From assembly GCF_002846365.1 (NCBI RefSeq), contig NZ_PJMW01000001.1:1240001-1304000 (forward strand): a stretch of DNA of 64,000 bases, given 5' to 3'. Both the position numbers and the translations under genes were made by a program. Positions 17,593-26,047 of this stretch are shown here, in pieces. The stretch's first letter is position 1, and the number at the start of each line of letters is the position of its first letter. The notes under the pieces are model-generated. The model saw only the letters and a program-made list of their open reading frames with translations. It had not been told where the DNA came from and did no database searches. The DNA is from Nocardia fluminea. Lineage in GTDB: Bacteria > Actinomycetota > Actinomycetes > Mycobacteriales > Mycobacteriaceae.

Positions 17593-18854
17593 TGCTTGTG
17601 CTCCTCGGCGTCGTCGTCGAACAAACCGAACCAGCGGCCCGCCGTGTCCATGTCCTTGTCCCCACGGCCGGACAGGTTGACCAGGATGACCGCGCCCTCG
17701 CCGAGTTCGACGCCCAGTTTCAGCGCGCCCGCCACCGCGTGCGCGGACTCGATCGCCGGGATGATGCCCTCGGTGCGCGAGAGCAGCAGCAGCGCGTCCA
17801 TCGCCTCGGTGTCGGTGATCGGCCGGTATTCGGCGCGGCCGATGTCCTTGAGGTGAGCGTGCTCGGGGCCGACGCCCGGGTAGTCCAGACCGGCCGAGAT
17901 CGAATGCGATTCGATGGTCTGGCCGTCCTCGTCCTGCAACAGGTACGAGTAGGCGCCCTGGAACGCGCCCGGCGTGCCGCCGGTGAAGGTGGCGGCGTGG
18001 CGTCCGGTTTCGACGCCGTCACCGGCCGCCTCGAAACCGACCAGACGCACACCCGTGTCGGGGATGAAGGCATGGAAGATGCCGATGGCGTTGGAACCGC
18101 CGCCGACGCAGGCCACGACGGCGTCGGGCAGTCTGCCCGCTTGCGCCGGGAGCTGGATCTGCTCGCGCGCCTCCAGGCCGATCACGCGCTGGAAATCGCG
18201 GACCAGCAGCGGGAACGGGTGTGGACCGGCGGCCGTGCCGAAGCAGTAGAACGTGTCGTCGGCGTGGGTGACCCAGTCGCGCAGTGCCTCGTTGATCGCG
18301 TCCTTGAGCGTCTGCGAACCCGAGGTCACCGGGATCACCTCGGCGCCGAGCAGCCGCATGCGGGCCACGTTGAGCGCCTGGCGGGCGGTGTCGACCGCGC
18401 CCATGTAGACCACGCAGTCGAGGCCGAGCAACGCGCACGCGGTGGCCGTGGCGACGCCGTGCTGGCCCGCTCCGGTCTCGGCGATGACACGTGTCTTGCC
18501 CATCCGCTTGGCGAGCAGGGCTTGGCCGAGCACATTGTTGATCTTGTGCGAACCGGTGTGGTTGAGGTCCTCGCGCTTGAGGAAGATCCGCGCGCCCCCC
18601 GCGTGCTCGGCCAGCCGGGTGCATTCGAACACCGGCGAAGGACGGCCGGTGTAATCGCGCTGCAGGCGGTCGAGCTCGTCGAGGAAGGTGCGGTCGGTGC
18701 GGATCTTGTCGTACTCGGCGGTGACCTCTTCGATCACGGCCATCAGCGCCTCGGGGACGTGACGTCCGCCGTAGACGCCGAAGTGGCCGCCCGCGTCGGG
18801 TTCGTAGTCGGAGTGCTGGGCGACGCCGGCGCTCGCCGGGGGAAGCACTGTCAC
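17589..18854 (-). CDS. trpB: Tryptophan synthase beta subunit
   Basis: TrpB condenses indole and L-serine to L-tryptophan with pyridoxal phosphate. The 421-residue protein carries the Schiff-base Lys in [11 protein letters not shown], the phosphate loop GGGSNAIG and the catalytic Glu region AETGAGQHG. The length fits a classic TrpB1 partner of TrpA. It overlaps trpC by 4 bp at its start and trpA by 4 bp at its end, so all three are translationally coupled. Confidence 0.97.
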   Translation of the reverse strand: MTVLPPASAGVAQHSDYEPDAGGHFGVYGGRHVPEALMAVIEEVTAEYDKIRTDRTFLDELDRLQRDYTGRPSPVFECTRLAEHAGGARIFLKREDLNHTGSHKINNVLGQALLAKRMGKTRVIAETGAGQHGVATATACALLGLDCVVYMGAVDTARQALNVARMRLLGAEVIPVTSGSQTLKDAINEALRDWVTHADDTFYCFGTAAGPHPFPLLVRDFQRVIGLEAREQIQLPAQAGRLPDAVVACVGGGSNAIGIFHAFIPDTGVRLVGFEAAGDGVETGRHAATFTGGTPGAFQGAYSYLLQDEDGQTIESHSISAGLDYPGVGPEHAHLKDIGRAEYRPITDTEAMDALLLLSRTEGIIPAIESAHAVAGALKLGVELGEGAVILVNLSGRGDKDMDTAGRWFGLFDDDAEEHKQ

Positions 18855-19672
18855 CGGATGCTCCGGCGGGCCGGCTTCGGGCAGGACGGGTGCGTGCCGG
18901 CGGTCACCAGTTCGGACACGGCCGAACGCGGGTTACCGCTGGTCACCAGGCCCTCGCCGACGAGCACGGCATCGGCGCCCGCACCGGCGTAGGCCAGCAG
19001 GTCGGCGGTGCCGCGGATGCCGGACTCGGCCACCCGGATGACCTCCGACGGCAGGCCGGGCGCGATCCGCGCGAACACGTCGCGGTCGACCTCGAGGGTC
19101 TTGAGGTTGCGCGCGTTGATGCCGATCACCGTCGCACCGGCTTCGAGGGCGCGATCGGCCTCTTCCTCGGTGTGCACCTCCACCAGGGCGGTCATGCCGA
19201 GGGATTCGGTGCGGTCGATCAGCGAGGCGAGCACGTCCTGTTCGAGCGCGGCCACGATCAGCAGGATCACGTCGGCGCCGTGGGCACGGGCCTCGTGGAT
19301 CTGGTACGGGCCGACGACGAAGTCCTTGCGCAGCACGGGGATGTTCACGGCGGCGCGCACGGCATCGAGATCGTCGAGCGAGCCACCGAAGCGGCGGCCC
19401 TCGGTGAGCACGCTGATGATGCGCGCGCCACCGTCTTCATAGGCCTTGGCCAGCACGGCGGGATCGGGAATGTCGGCGAGCGCACCCTTGGAGGGGCTGG
19501 CTCGCTTCACTTCCGCGATGACACCGATTCCGTCCTCGTGCAGCGCGGCGTGTGCGTCCAGCGGCCCCTTGACCGCGGCGGCAGCAGCTTTGATCGCTTG
19601 AAAATCGAGGAGGGCTTCGCGAGCGGCAACATCCGCCCGGACCCCGTCGAGAATCGAGTCGAGTACCGTCAT
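18851..19672 (-). CDS. trpC: Indole-3-glycerol phosphate synthase
   Basis: TrpC closes the indole ring, converting 1-(2-carboxyphenylamino)-1-deoxyribulose 5-phosphate to indole-3-glycerol phosphate. The 273-residue TIM barrel has the signature [13 protein letters not shown] and the catalytic Lys/Glu strands ([31 protein letters not shown]). The start is the ATG at 19670-19672 with GAAAGGA nine bases upstream. No trpF is fused or adjacent. Upstream is a terminator-like hairpin that separates it from the trpE block. Confidence 0.95.
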   Translation of the reverse strand: MTVLDSILDGVRADVAAREALLDFQAIKAAAAAVKGPLDAHAALHEDGIGVIAEVKRASPSKGALADIPDPAVLAKAYEDGGARIISVLTEGRRFGGSLDDLDAVRAAVNIPVLRKDFVVGPYQIHEARAHGADVILLIVAALEQDVLASLIDRTESLGMTALVEVHTEEEADRALEAGATVIGINARNLKTLEVDRDVFARIAPGLPSEVIRVAESGIRGTADLLAYAGAGADAVLVGEGLVTSGNPRSAVSELVTAGTHPSCPKPARRSIR

Positions 19673-19707
19673 CTGGCTCGAATCCTTTCTGGGGAGACGC
19701 ACTTCTC

Positions 19708-19727
19708 GCCCGAGAGTCCCCTCGGGC
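19708..19727 (-). promoter_or_regulatory. Second hairpin in the trpC leader
   Basis: GCCCGAG (19708-19714) and CTCGGGC (19721-19727) form a 7-bp stem with a 6-base loop, 36 bp upstream of the trpC start. With the stronger hairpin at 19748-19785 it makes a two-stem leader in front of trpCBA. A regulatory role is a guess. Confidence 0.4.
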
Positions 19728-19747
19728 GCTGTCTCACCGATGCTGGT

Positions 19748-19785
19748 AAAGAATAAATGCCCGCCGCGCGTGTCACTGCGGCGGG
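19748..19785 (-). terminator. Intrinsic terminator between the trp membrane gene and trpC
   Basis: CCCGCCGC (19785-19778 on the minus strand) pairs with GCGGCGGG (19767-19760). The transcript then reads CAUUUAUUCUUU, a clear U-rich tail for such a G+C-rich genome. It sits 12 bp after the upstream stop. The tail also contains TATTCT, which could double as a -10 element for trpC. Confidence 0.7.
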
Positions 19786-19796
19786 GGTGCTGCCGG

Positions 19797-20531
19797 TCAC
19801 TTGTTCTCCCCGGCCGGACCATGGCCCGCGCCGGGAGTGTCGGTCGGGTCGGTGCCCGCGTCGAGCGCGTCCCACAGCACCCGGTCCGACAGCGGCGCCG
19901 CGGTTCCGGTCTCCGTGTTCTGCTTGCTCACCGCGGCGCTGGCGTCGGCTTTACGGAACACCGGGTTGTCGTATCTGTCGGAGACCTCGGTGCGTTCGCC
20001 GGTGCGGCGGGTGAGCAGGATGCCCGCGGCCAGTGCCAGGCTCGCCGCGACGATCGACAGGATCGCGGGGCCAAGGTGCGCCTCGGCGGAGCTGACCACC
20101 GCGCGTACCGGCAACTCGGCCAGCGCGCCCGCCCGGTCGGCGGTCTTGCCCGCGCCGACGGCCAGCGCGAAGCCCGGCACCGCGGCGGCCGCGGCCACGA
20201 CCGAGATCACCACCCCGAGCAGCTGCCGCAGCACACCCTTCACCGCGAACACCGCCGCGATCGAGGCGACCAGCACCAGTGCCAGCGGGGTGAGCGCGCC
20301 GAACCACACGCCACCGTTGAGTTCGTCGGTGCGCGGTTCGGTGAGCCCGTCCGCCGAGTGCACCGTCACCCACGTCATCCGCGAGGACGCCCACAGCCCC
20401 GCCGCGGCGAGCGCGAGCAGCACGACCGGAACGACGGGCTTGGCAGCGGGCTTCGCGATCGCGGCAGGCCCGCCGGTGTCCGGCGCGTCGACGGTCCGAC
20501 CGGTGTCGTCCGCTGCGGGCGTACCCGTCAC
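19797..20531 (-). CDS. Trp-operon-associated membrane protein (TIGR02234 type)
   Basis: The 244-residue protein has four predicted membrane helices (around residues 30-45, 80-100, 105-130 and 175-195) and a charged C-terminal tail. Proteins of this type sit between trpE and trpC in many actinobacteria, as Rv1610 does. A conserved outer loop here is [17 protein letters not shown]. The molecular function has not been established; a role in tryptophan or precursor transport is often guessed from context. The start overlaps the trpE stop by 4 bp. A terminator-like hairpin follows the stop, so it ends the first part of the trp cluster. Confidence 0.88.
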   Translation of the reverse strand: MTGTPAADDTGRTVDAPDTGGPAAIAKPAAKPVVPVVLLALAAAGLWASSRMTWVTVHSADGLTEPRTDELNGGVWFGALTPLALVLVASIAAVFAVKGVLRQLLGVVISVVAAAAAVPGFALAVGAGKTADRAGALAELPVRAVVSSAEAHLGPAILSIVAASLALAAGILLTRRTGERTEVSDRYDNPVFRKADASAAVSKQNTETGTAAPLSDRVLWDALDAGTDPTDTPGAGHGPAGENK

Positions 20532-22066
20532 GAGTCCCCGCCTCCGTAGGTGCGCAGGGTCTGCGCCGCCGCGATCGCCTTGAGTACCGCCATGGCCTTG
20601 TTGCGGGCCTCGGTGTCCTCGGCGACCGGATCGGAGTCGGCGACCACTCCCGCGCCCGCCTGGACGTAGGCGGTGCCGTCCTTGAGCAGGGCGGTGCGGA
20701 TGGCGATGGCGGTGTCGGCGTCGCCGGCGAAGTCCAGGTAGCCGACCACGCCGCCGTAGACGCCGCGCCGGGTCGGTTCCAGCTCCTCGATCAGTTCCAT
20801 CGCCCGCACCTTCGGCGCACCGGACAGCGTGCCCGCGGGGAAACAGGCCCGCACCGCGTCGAGCGCGACCTTGCCCGCGGCGAGCTCCCCGGACACCGTC
20901 GAGACCAGATGCATCACGTGGCTGTACCGCTCGACGTGGCGGTACTGGGTGACCTTCACGGTGCCCGGACGGCAGACCCGGCCCAGATCGTTGCGGCCGA
21001 GGTCGACGAGCATCAAGTGCTCGGCGTTCTCCTTCTCGTCGGCCAGCAGATCTTTTTCGAGCAGGATGTCGTCCTCGGCGCTGTCGCCACGCCAGCGGGT
21101 GCCCGCGATCGGATGCGTGGTCGCCACCCCGTCTTTCACGGTGACCAGCGATTCGGGGCTCGAGCCGACGATCGAGAACGCGGTGTTGCCCTCGCCGTCG
21201 GGGATGTGCATCAGGTACATGTACGGACTCGGGTTCGAGGCCCGCAGCATGCGGTAGACCGCGAGCGGCGAGCCGGTGTAGTCCATTTCGAAGCGCTGCG
21301 AGAGCACCACCTGGAACGCCTCGCCCGCCTCGATCTCCTTGATCAGGCGGCGCACGCCCGCACCGAACTCCTCGGTGGTCCGCCTGCGCAGGAACTGCGG
21401 TTCGGGCTGGTCGAAGACCGACACGGTCGAGGGCGCGGGGGTGGCCAGCGCGGCGGTCATCCGGTCGAGCCGGGCAACCGCGTCGTCGTAGGCGTCGTCG
21501 ACCCGCGAGTCGGTGCCGTCCCAGTTCACGGCGTTGGCGATCAGGGTGATCGCGCCTTCGTGGTGGTCGAACGCGGCCAGGTCGGTGGCCAGCATCAGCA
21601 CCAGTTCGGGAAGCCCCAGATCGTCGGCGGCGAGCTCGGGCAGCCGTTCGATCCGGCGCACCGCGTCGTAGCCGAGGAAGCCGACCATGCCGCCGGTGAG
21701 CGGCGGCAGATCGGGCAGCCGTTCGGTGCGCAGCAAGGCGAGAGTCTCGTGCAGCACCCGCAGCGGGTCACCGCCGGTGGGCGCGTCGGCGGGCACCGTG
21801 CCGAGCCAGGCGGCTTCGCCGTCGACGACGGTCAGCGCCGACGGGCTGCCCGCGCCGATGAACGACCAGCGCGACCACGACCGGCCGTTCTCGGCCGATT
21901 CGAACAGGAACGTGCCCGGCCGGTCGCCCGCCAGTTTGGAATAGGCCGAGAGCGGAGTTTCGGAGTCCGCCAGCACCTTTCGGGTCACCGGGACGACCCG
22001 GTGCTCGGCGGCGAGCAGCCGGAACTGTTCGCGGGTCGTGGTGGTTGGTGTCGACGCGCCCTGCAT
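20528..22066 (-). CDS. trpE: Anthranilate synthase component I
   Basis: TrpE converts chorismate to anthranilate, using ammonia supplied by a glutamine amidotransferase (TrpG) that is not encoded here. The 512-residue protein has the N-terminal regulatory half ([20 protein letters not shown]) and the chorismate-binding C-terminal half with [19 protein letters not shown], the [10 protein letters not shown] motif, and [18 protein letters not shown]. It is the first gene of the cluster. Tryptophan feedback inhibition is expected for the family. An AGTGA-N6-TCACT site lies 65 bp upstream. I see no leader peptide with clustered Trp codons. Confidence 0.96.
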   Translation of the reverse strand: MQGASTPTTTTREQFRLLAAEHRVVPVTRKVLADSETPLSAYSKLAGDRPGTFLFESAENGRSWSRWSFIGAGSPSALTVVDGEAAWLGTVPADAPTGGDPLRVLHETLALLRTERLPDLPPLTGGMVGFLGYDAVRRIERLPELAADDLGLPELVLMLATDLAAFDHHEGAITLIANAVNWDGTDSRVDDAYDDAVARLDRMTAALATPAPSTVSVFDQPEPQFLRRRTTEEFGAGVRRLIKEIEAGEAFQVVLSQRFEMDYTGSPLAVYRMLRASNPSPYMYLMHIPDGEGNTAFSIVGSSPESLVTVKDGVATTHPIAGTRWRGDSAEDDILLEKDLLADEKENAEHLMLVDLGRNDLGRVCRPGTVKVTQYRHVERYSHVMHLVSTVSGELAAGKVALDAVRACFPAGTLSGAPKVRAMELIEELEPTRRGVYGGVVGYLDFAGDADTAIAIRTALLKDGTAYVQAGAGVVADSDPVAEDTEARNKAMAVLKAIAAAQTLRTYGGGDS

Positions 22067-22130
22067 GGGCCCATCATCCCAGGCGCGCCGCCGCCGACGC
22101 GCGCGGACCCGACCCCGCGCCGAATCGGGC

Positions 22131-22146
22131 AGTGACCGGCATCACT
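22131..22146. promoter_or_regulatory. Crp/GlxR-like palindrome between trpE and the 90-residue ORF
   Basis: AGTGA-CCGGCA-TCACT is a perfect inverted repeat with the GTGA-N6-TCAC core that Crp-family regulators bind. It lies in the 136-bp gap between the divergent trpE and the small gene. TACACT (22146-22151) just after it could be the -10 of the small gene, so binding would block that promoter. Confidence 0.5.
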
Positions 22147-22202
22147 ACACTCGCGCGCGTTCCATGTCGCATGCGGTAATCCCCTTTCCGAGAGGAGCAA
22201 GG

Positions 22203-22475
22203 TTGTACCCCTCGCACCAGGGCGCACAGGACGGCCGGTTGGCCGTCCCGTCGCAGCAGCACTTCGGTTCCGGCCAGCAGGCGCCGACGAGCGCGATCAG
22301 TTCGTTCGTCACCTACGCCAAGGCCATCCAGGACCTCGACAAGAAGAATTTCCCCGACGAGTACGCCGGGCACAGCGACCGCATTCGCGAGCTCGAACCA
22401 CTGCTGCGCGCGCACGGCATCCTCGACGTGATGCAGATCCGCAATCCCGATATCGCGGCGTTGCTCGGGCAGTAG
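22203..22475 (+). CDS. Small protein of unknown function
   Basis: I do not recognise this 90-residue protein. The chosen TTG at 22203 has the good ribosome binding site AGAGGAG six bases before it. An in-frame ATG at 22164 would add 13 residues and begin only a few bases after a possible transcription start, so it cannot be excluded. The sequence is a Gln-rich N-terminus (SQQHFGSGQQAP) followed by an amphipathic helical part (YAKAIQDLDKKNFPDEYAGH, then IRELEPLLRAHGILD). No signal peptide or membrane helix is present. A strong terminator follows directly, so it is a one-gene transcript. Confidence 0.7.
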   Translation: MYPSHQGAQDGRLAVPSQQHFGSGQQAPTSAISSFVTYAKAIQDLDKKNFPDEYAGHSDRIRELEPLLRAHGILDVMQIRNPDIAALLGQ

Positions 22476-22484
22476 GCCCCGTGG

Positions 22485-22521
22485 ATCCCCGTTCGCGTGC
22501 GCGAGCGGGGATCTTCCTTAC
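22485..22521 (+). terminator. Strong terminator after the 90-residue ORF
   Basis: ATCCCCGTTCGC (22485-22496), loop GTGC, and GCGAGCGGGGAT (22501-22512) pair over 12 bp with a single G-U. The stem is followed by CTTCCTTACT. It begins 10 bp past the stop. Confidence 0.75.
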
Positions 22522-22548
22522 TCGGCGGCTGGTCGTTACTGTCTGGGC

Positions 22549-23019
22549 ATGCAGCCAGGCCAGCGCGCTCCGCAATTCGAGCTCCCCGATCAGTCCGCCC
22601 AACTCCGCTCGCTCGACGGCTTGCTCGCCGACGGTCCGGTGGTGCTCTTCTTCTATCCCGCCGCCAATACCCCGGTGTGCACGGCCGAGGCCTGCCACTT
22701 CCGCGATCTGAGCGGTGAGTTCGCCGCGCTGGGCGCCTCGTGTGTCGGCATCAGCACCGACAGCACCGAGGTACAGGCCGGTTTCGCCACCAAGCAGCGC
22801 CTCGATTACCCGGTGCTGTCCGACAGCGACGGTGCGGTGGCCGCCGCGTTCGGCGTGAAGCGAGGACTGCTCGGCAAGCTCGCCCCGGTGAAGCGGCACA
22901 CCTTCGTCATAGACACCGACCGCACGATTCTCAAGATCGTCACGGGCGAACTGCGGGCGGCCGTACACGCCGACGAAGCACTGGCCTTCCTGCGCGAACG
23001 CAGCATCACGCCGGAGTAG
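22549..23019 (+). CDS. bcp: Thioredoxin-dependent peroxiredoxin (Bcp family)
   Basis: The 156-residue peroxiredoxin reduces hydrogen peroxide and organic hydroperoxides. The peroxidatic Cys is C44 in the TPVCT motif. A second Cys, C49, lies five residues later, which is the atypical 2-Cys arrangement of many Bcp proteins. The length is normal. It occupies the position of bcpB (Rv1608c) next to trpE, but on the opposite strand to trpE. It has no signal peptide, so it should act in the cytosol. It is followed after 65 bp by a membrane protein gene on the same strand. Confidence 0.93.
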   Translation: MQPGQRAPQFELPDQSAQLRSLDGLLADGPVVLFFYPAANTPVCTAEACHFRDLSGEFAALGASCVGISTDSTEVQAGFATKQRLDYPVLSDSDGAVAAAFGVKRGLLGKLAPVKRHTFVIDTDRTILKIVTGELRAAVHADEALAFLRERSITPE

Positions 23020-23084
23020 CACCTCGGCGAATCGCCGGGCGGCGGATCGGCGCCCGGCGACCCCGACGCACTTACGCTGGGCAG

Positions 23085-23666
23085 ATGACAACCGGCGAGG
23101 TGCAGTCGAGCGGTCAGAAGTCCACCGCGGTGGTATGGCGTAACCGGGCGATCATGGGGCTCGCCACGGTGGCGGTGCTGGTGGCCGCCTACTTCATCCT
23201 GTCCTCGTTCATCCCGCGATGGTGGGCGCAGCGGCTGGCCAACACCGTGCACGGCAGTTTCAGCTCGGGCATCTGGTGGGGTCTGGTCTACGGCTTCGTG
23301 TTCACCCTGCTGCCGCTGTTGCTGCTGATCTTCGCGGTGCGCGTATGGAAGCGCAAAGGCGGCAAGTTCATGGCGGGCGCGGCGGTGATCATCGCGCTGG
23401 CCTGCTCGCTGCCGAATCTGATGACCCTGACGATCGTGCTCGGTGGCAACAATGCCGCACACGCGGGTCAGCGCATTCTGGATGTCGACGCGCCGGCGTT
23501 CCGCGGGGCCTGCCTGGTCGGTGCCATCGTCGCGGCGGTGCTGTTCGCGCTGGTGCTCGCGCTGATGGGCAAGCGTGGATTCAGTCGTCACAAGGCCGCC
23601 AAGGCCGCGGCACGGCCGCCGGAGTCCACGGTGCCCGCCACCCCGCCGATGACCGGCGATCGGTAA
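23085..23666 (+). CDS. Four-helix membrane protein of unknown function
   Basis: The 193-residue protein has four clear hydrophobic helices (about residues 22-42, 62-82, 95-118 and 143-165) and short basic loops. The tail is rich in Lys, Ala and Pro (HKAAKAAARPPES). The segment SSFIPRWWAQRLANTVHGSFSSG between helices 1 and 2 is probably exposed. Such proteins are often labelled permease, but no transport motif is visible and I would not assign a substrate. It lies between bcp and marR on the same strand. The start is the ATG at 23085, and an upstream frame extension has no support. Confidence 0.8.
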   Translation: MTTGEVQSSGQKSTAVVWRNRAIMGLATVAVLVAAYFILSSFIPRWWAQRLANTVHGSFSSGIWWGLVYGFVFTLLPLLLLIFAVRVWKRKGGKFMAGAAVIIALACSLPNLMTLTIVLGGNNAAHAGQRILDVDAPAFRGACLVGAIVAAVLFALVLALMGKRGFSRHKAAKAAARPPESTVPATPPMTGDR

Positions 23667-23690
23667 CCCTCTCGGAGACCCGCGCGGTGA

Positions 23691-23706
23691 TGTGAGTGAC
23701 CTCACG
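23691..23706. promoter_or_regulatory. Crp/GlxR-like site upstream of marR
   Basis: TGTGA-GTGACC-TCACG holds a GTGA-N6-TCAC core, matching the Crp consensus TGTGA-N6-TCACA at nine of ten core bases. It lies 105 bp upstream of the marR start. The half-sites also read as GTGAG-N4-CTCAC. Confidence 0.45.
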
Positions 23707-23810
23707 ACCACCGCCAACTCGCGGACGCCACAGCGACGTCGTGGCAAACTCTGTGGTGTGCGCGCCCCACTCCCCCATGTCCGCCGTCCGGCTGCGAGGC
23801 AGTACCGGCC

Positions 23811-24278
23811 ATGACTCAGTGGCTCGACCCGGTCGAACAACGCGCCTGGCAGGCGATCGTCGCGCTCATGACCCGGATTCCCGGCGCGCTGGACACCCGG
23901 CTGCAACGCGAGTCCGGGCTCACCCATTTCGAGTTCCGGGTGCTGAGCCTGCTCTCCGAGGAGGCGGGCCATCGGCTGCAATTGAGTGATCTCGCCCACA
24001 AGGCAAATGCGTCGCTATCGCGGCTGTCCCATGTGGTCTCGAAGCTGGAACGCCTGGGCTGGGCACGCCGCGACACCACCGCGGGCAGACGCGGGGTCTA
24101 CGCGGTCCTCACCGACGAGGGTTTCGAGAAGGTGGTCGAGGCGGCCCCCGGCTACGTCGACGCCGTGCGCAGGCTCGTACTCGACGGTCTCACCGAAAAG
24201 CAGACAGCGCACATGGCGGTGCTCGGGGAGAACCTGTCCGACCGGCTGAACCGGATCCTCGTCGAAGACGGCGACTAG
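23811..24278 (+). CDS. MarR-family transcriptional regulator
   Basis: The 155-residue protein is a winged-helix dimer of the MarR type. The DNA-recognition region [32 protein letters not shown] and the wing ([17 protein letters not shown]) are clear. MarR proteins usually repress a nearby or overlapping target and are released by small phenolic or oxidised ligands, or by Cys oxidation; this one has no Cys, so redox sensing by Cys is unlikely. The gene lies downstream of bcp and a membrane gene on the same strand and is convergent with hisI, overlapping its end by 4 bp. The target is unknown. Confidence 0.92.
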   Translation: MTQWLDPVEQRAWQAIVALMTRIPGALDTRLQRESGLTHFEFRVLSLLSEEAGHRLQLSDLAHKANASLSRLSHVVSKLERLGWARRDTTAGRRGVYAVLTDEGFEKVVEAAPGYVDAVRRLVLDGLTEKQTAHMAVLGENLSDRLNRILVEDGD

Positions 24279-24619
24279 TCGGCGGCGAGCAGTACGTCGG
24301 TGTCGAAGCAGGTGTGGGTGCCGGTGTGGCACGCCGCGCCCTCCTGATCGACGATCAGCAGCAGCGTGTCCCCGTCGCAATCCAGCCGTACCTCGTGCAC
24401 GTACTGGGTGTGCCCGGAGGTCTCGCCCTTGACCCAGTACTGCTGACGCGACCGCGAATAGTAAGTCGCCTTGCGGGTTTCCAGCGTGCGGGCCAGCGCC
24501 TCGTCGTCCATCCAGGCCATCATCAGCACGTCGCCGGTGGCCTTCTCCTGCGCGATCGCGGCGATCAGTCCGTCCTCGGTGCGCTTGAGGCGGGCGGCGA
24601 CAGCGGGATCAAGACTCAT
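24275..24619 (-). CDS. hisI: Phosphoribosyl-AMP cyclohydrolase
   Basis: HisI opens the adenine ring of phosphoribosyl-AMP in histidine synthesis. The 114-residue protein has the zinc and Mg site motifs [12 protein letters not shown] and [12 protein letters not shown], and the [18 protein letters not shown] segment. It is a single-domain enzyme with no HisE fused. Its start overlaps the stop of the pucR gene by 4 bp (ATGA), so it is translationally coupled to a regulator instead of following hisF. In M. tuberculosis hisI directly follows hisF (Rv1605-Rv1606); here they lie 8 kb apart. Confidence 0.96.
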   Translation of the reverse strand: MSLDPAVAARLKRTEDGLIAAIAQEKATGDVLMMAWMDDEALARTLETRKATYYSRSRQQYWVKGETSGHTQYVHEVRLDCDGDTLLLIVDQEGAACHTGTHTCFDTDVLLAAD

Positions 24620-25914
24620 GCCTCGTTTATAACAGCAGCCAGTTCGATCGCCACCAGCAGTTCGACGAGGTCGTTCACGCTGCGCACATTGCGGCCGGTG
24701 AGCTCCTGGATGCGGCCGAGCCGGTACTTGGCCGTATTGAGGTGGATGTGGAGGGTGTCGGCGGCTTCGCGCAGGTTCATGTCGGCGGCGGCGAATGCCC
24801 GGATCGTCTCGGCCAAGGTCCCGCCACGAACGCGATCCTCGGCCAGGGCGCTCCCGATGCGCGGGTCGACCAGCTGGCGGGTGGTGTCATCCGCGCGCAG
24901 GAGCAGGTATTTGAACGGCGTGAGCTGCGGTAACGCGAGGACCCCGCCGCCTTCGGGCAGGAGTTCGAGCGCGGCCTGGGCCTGGCGGTAGGCACGCGGA
25001 ATCTGGGCGACCTCGGTGACCGCGGTACTCACCCCGATCGCCAGGGTGATCCCCTCGGCGCCCAACTCGTCCTGCGTGGCGCGCAACCGCTCGCACAGTC
25101 CGTCGGTCGCGCCACCCACGCCGAGCGCGGGCACGGCGACGATCTCGGATCCGCGGACCACCGACAGCGTCCGCAACCCGTTGACCGTGCACCTGGCCAA
25201 CGCCGCGGACACCAGTTGCCGTGCCTGACCGAGCCTTTCGGAGCAATCCTCGCCCCGGTCCACCCGGTCGAGCACGACCGCGGTGACCACCACCACCGGC
25301 GCGGTGCGTTCGGCGCCGACACCGTGCGCGGTGGCCACCGACAGGTGCGGGCCGCTCGCGGGCAGCGCACCGTCGAGCAGCGCGTCCATCAGCGCCTGCG
25401 AGTCGCGGCCGGATTCGGCCGCCACGTACTGCTGGAATTCCAGATACGCGTCGGTGGCCTGAGTACTGATCAGATCGGTGTAGCGCGCCAGCGGCCCCGC
25501 CAGTGACAGCACCGCTGCCTGACCCGCCTCGGAATCGCCCGCGTGCGCGAGCAGCGTTTTCCAGATGGCGCGCTGGCCGAGGCGGAACGCGGCGATGTAG
25601 TCGACCAGCGGCAGCCCGGTGCGGGCCCGTCGTGCCGCCGCCTGCCGGGCGTAGGCGACATCGGCCGGGTGGACGCGGCGATGTTCGAGCAGCGCACCGA
25701 GCCCGGTACGGCTGAGCCGGGCGAGCTGATCGTGCACATCGTCGAGGACACCGGGACCCGCGGTGGCGTACCCGGGCAGCTGAGCGCAGATCTTGGCCAT
25801 CACGTCGTCGGCGATCTCATCGGCGTGTTCGTAGGCACAACCCGCTATCCGGTGACGCTCGGCCCGCACCTGCTCGGATTCGGTCGAAACGGATAAACGT
25901 GATCCAGCTGACAT
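24616..25914 (-). CDS. PucR-family transcriptional regulator (CdaR-like)
   Basis: The 432-residue protein has the layout of actinobacterial PucR/CdaR regulators. The N-terminal half (about 15-175) is a helical ligand-sensing-like domain (RsbT co-antagonist type). The middle (180-310) is a GGDEF-like fold without catalytic motifs. The C-terminal PucR helix-turn-helix (355-425) carries the hallmark [28 protein letters not shown]. It is divergent from the second liv operon and separated from it by 133 bp holding an inverted repeat, so control of that operon is likely. Its last codons overlap the hisI start, which makes a pucR-hisI transcript. Confidence 0.9.
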   Translation of the reverse strand: MSAGSRLSVSTESEQVRAERHRIAGCAYEHADEIADDVMAKICAQLPGYATAGPGVLDDVHDQLARLSRTGLGALLEHRRVHPADVAYARQAAARRARTGLPLVDYIAAFRLGQRAIWKTLLAHAGDSEAGQAAVLSLAGPLARYTDLISTQATDAYLEFQQYVAAESGRDSQALMDALLDGALPASGPHLSVATAHGVGAERTAPVVVVTAVVLDRVDRGEDCSERLGQARQLVSAALARCTVNGLRTLSVVRGSEIVAVPALGVGGATDGLCERLRATQDELGAEGITLAIGVSTAVTEVAQIPRAYRQAQAALELLPEGGGVLALPQLTPFKYLLLRADDTTRQLVDPRIGSALAEDRVRGGTLAETIRAFAAADMNLREAADTLHIHLNTAKYRLGRIQELTGRNVRSVNDLVELLVAIELAAVINEA

Positions 25915-25941
25915 GTTCGGGGAGTGTGCATGGGTGCGCTC

Positions 25942-25965
25942 ACAGTGTCAACCGCGTCACACTGT
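25942..25965. promoter_or_regulatory. Inverted repeat between pucR and the second liv operon
   Basis: ACAGTGT at 25942-25948 and ACACTGT at 25959-25965 are exact inverted 7-mers with a 10-base spacer. It is the only clear palindrome in the divergent region and is a candidate operator for the PucR protein. Confidence 0.45.
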
Positions 25966-26047
25966 CCGCAGCGGACGAGCACCGGGCAGAGTTCTTGGTC
26001 CGCAACGTCCGATGTTGGCTGCGACCTGCGGTCTTAGTGTTCGAAGC

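Noticed and set aside
17598..18992. A 464-residue plus-strand frame opposite trpB
   Set aside because: It is the antisense of a conserved enzyme and has shadow-like composition.
19672..19797. T-box or classic Trp attenuator in front of trpC
   Set aside because: No T-box antiterminator core, no specifier loop and no run of Trp codons was found; only a terminator and a small hairpin are visible.
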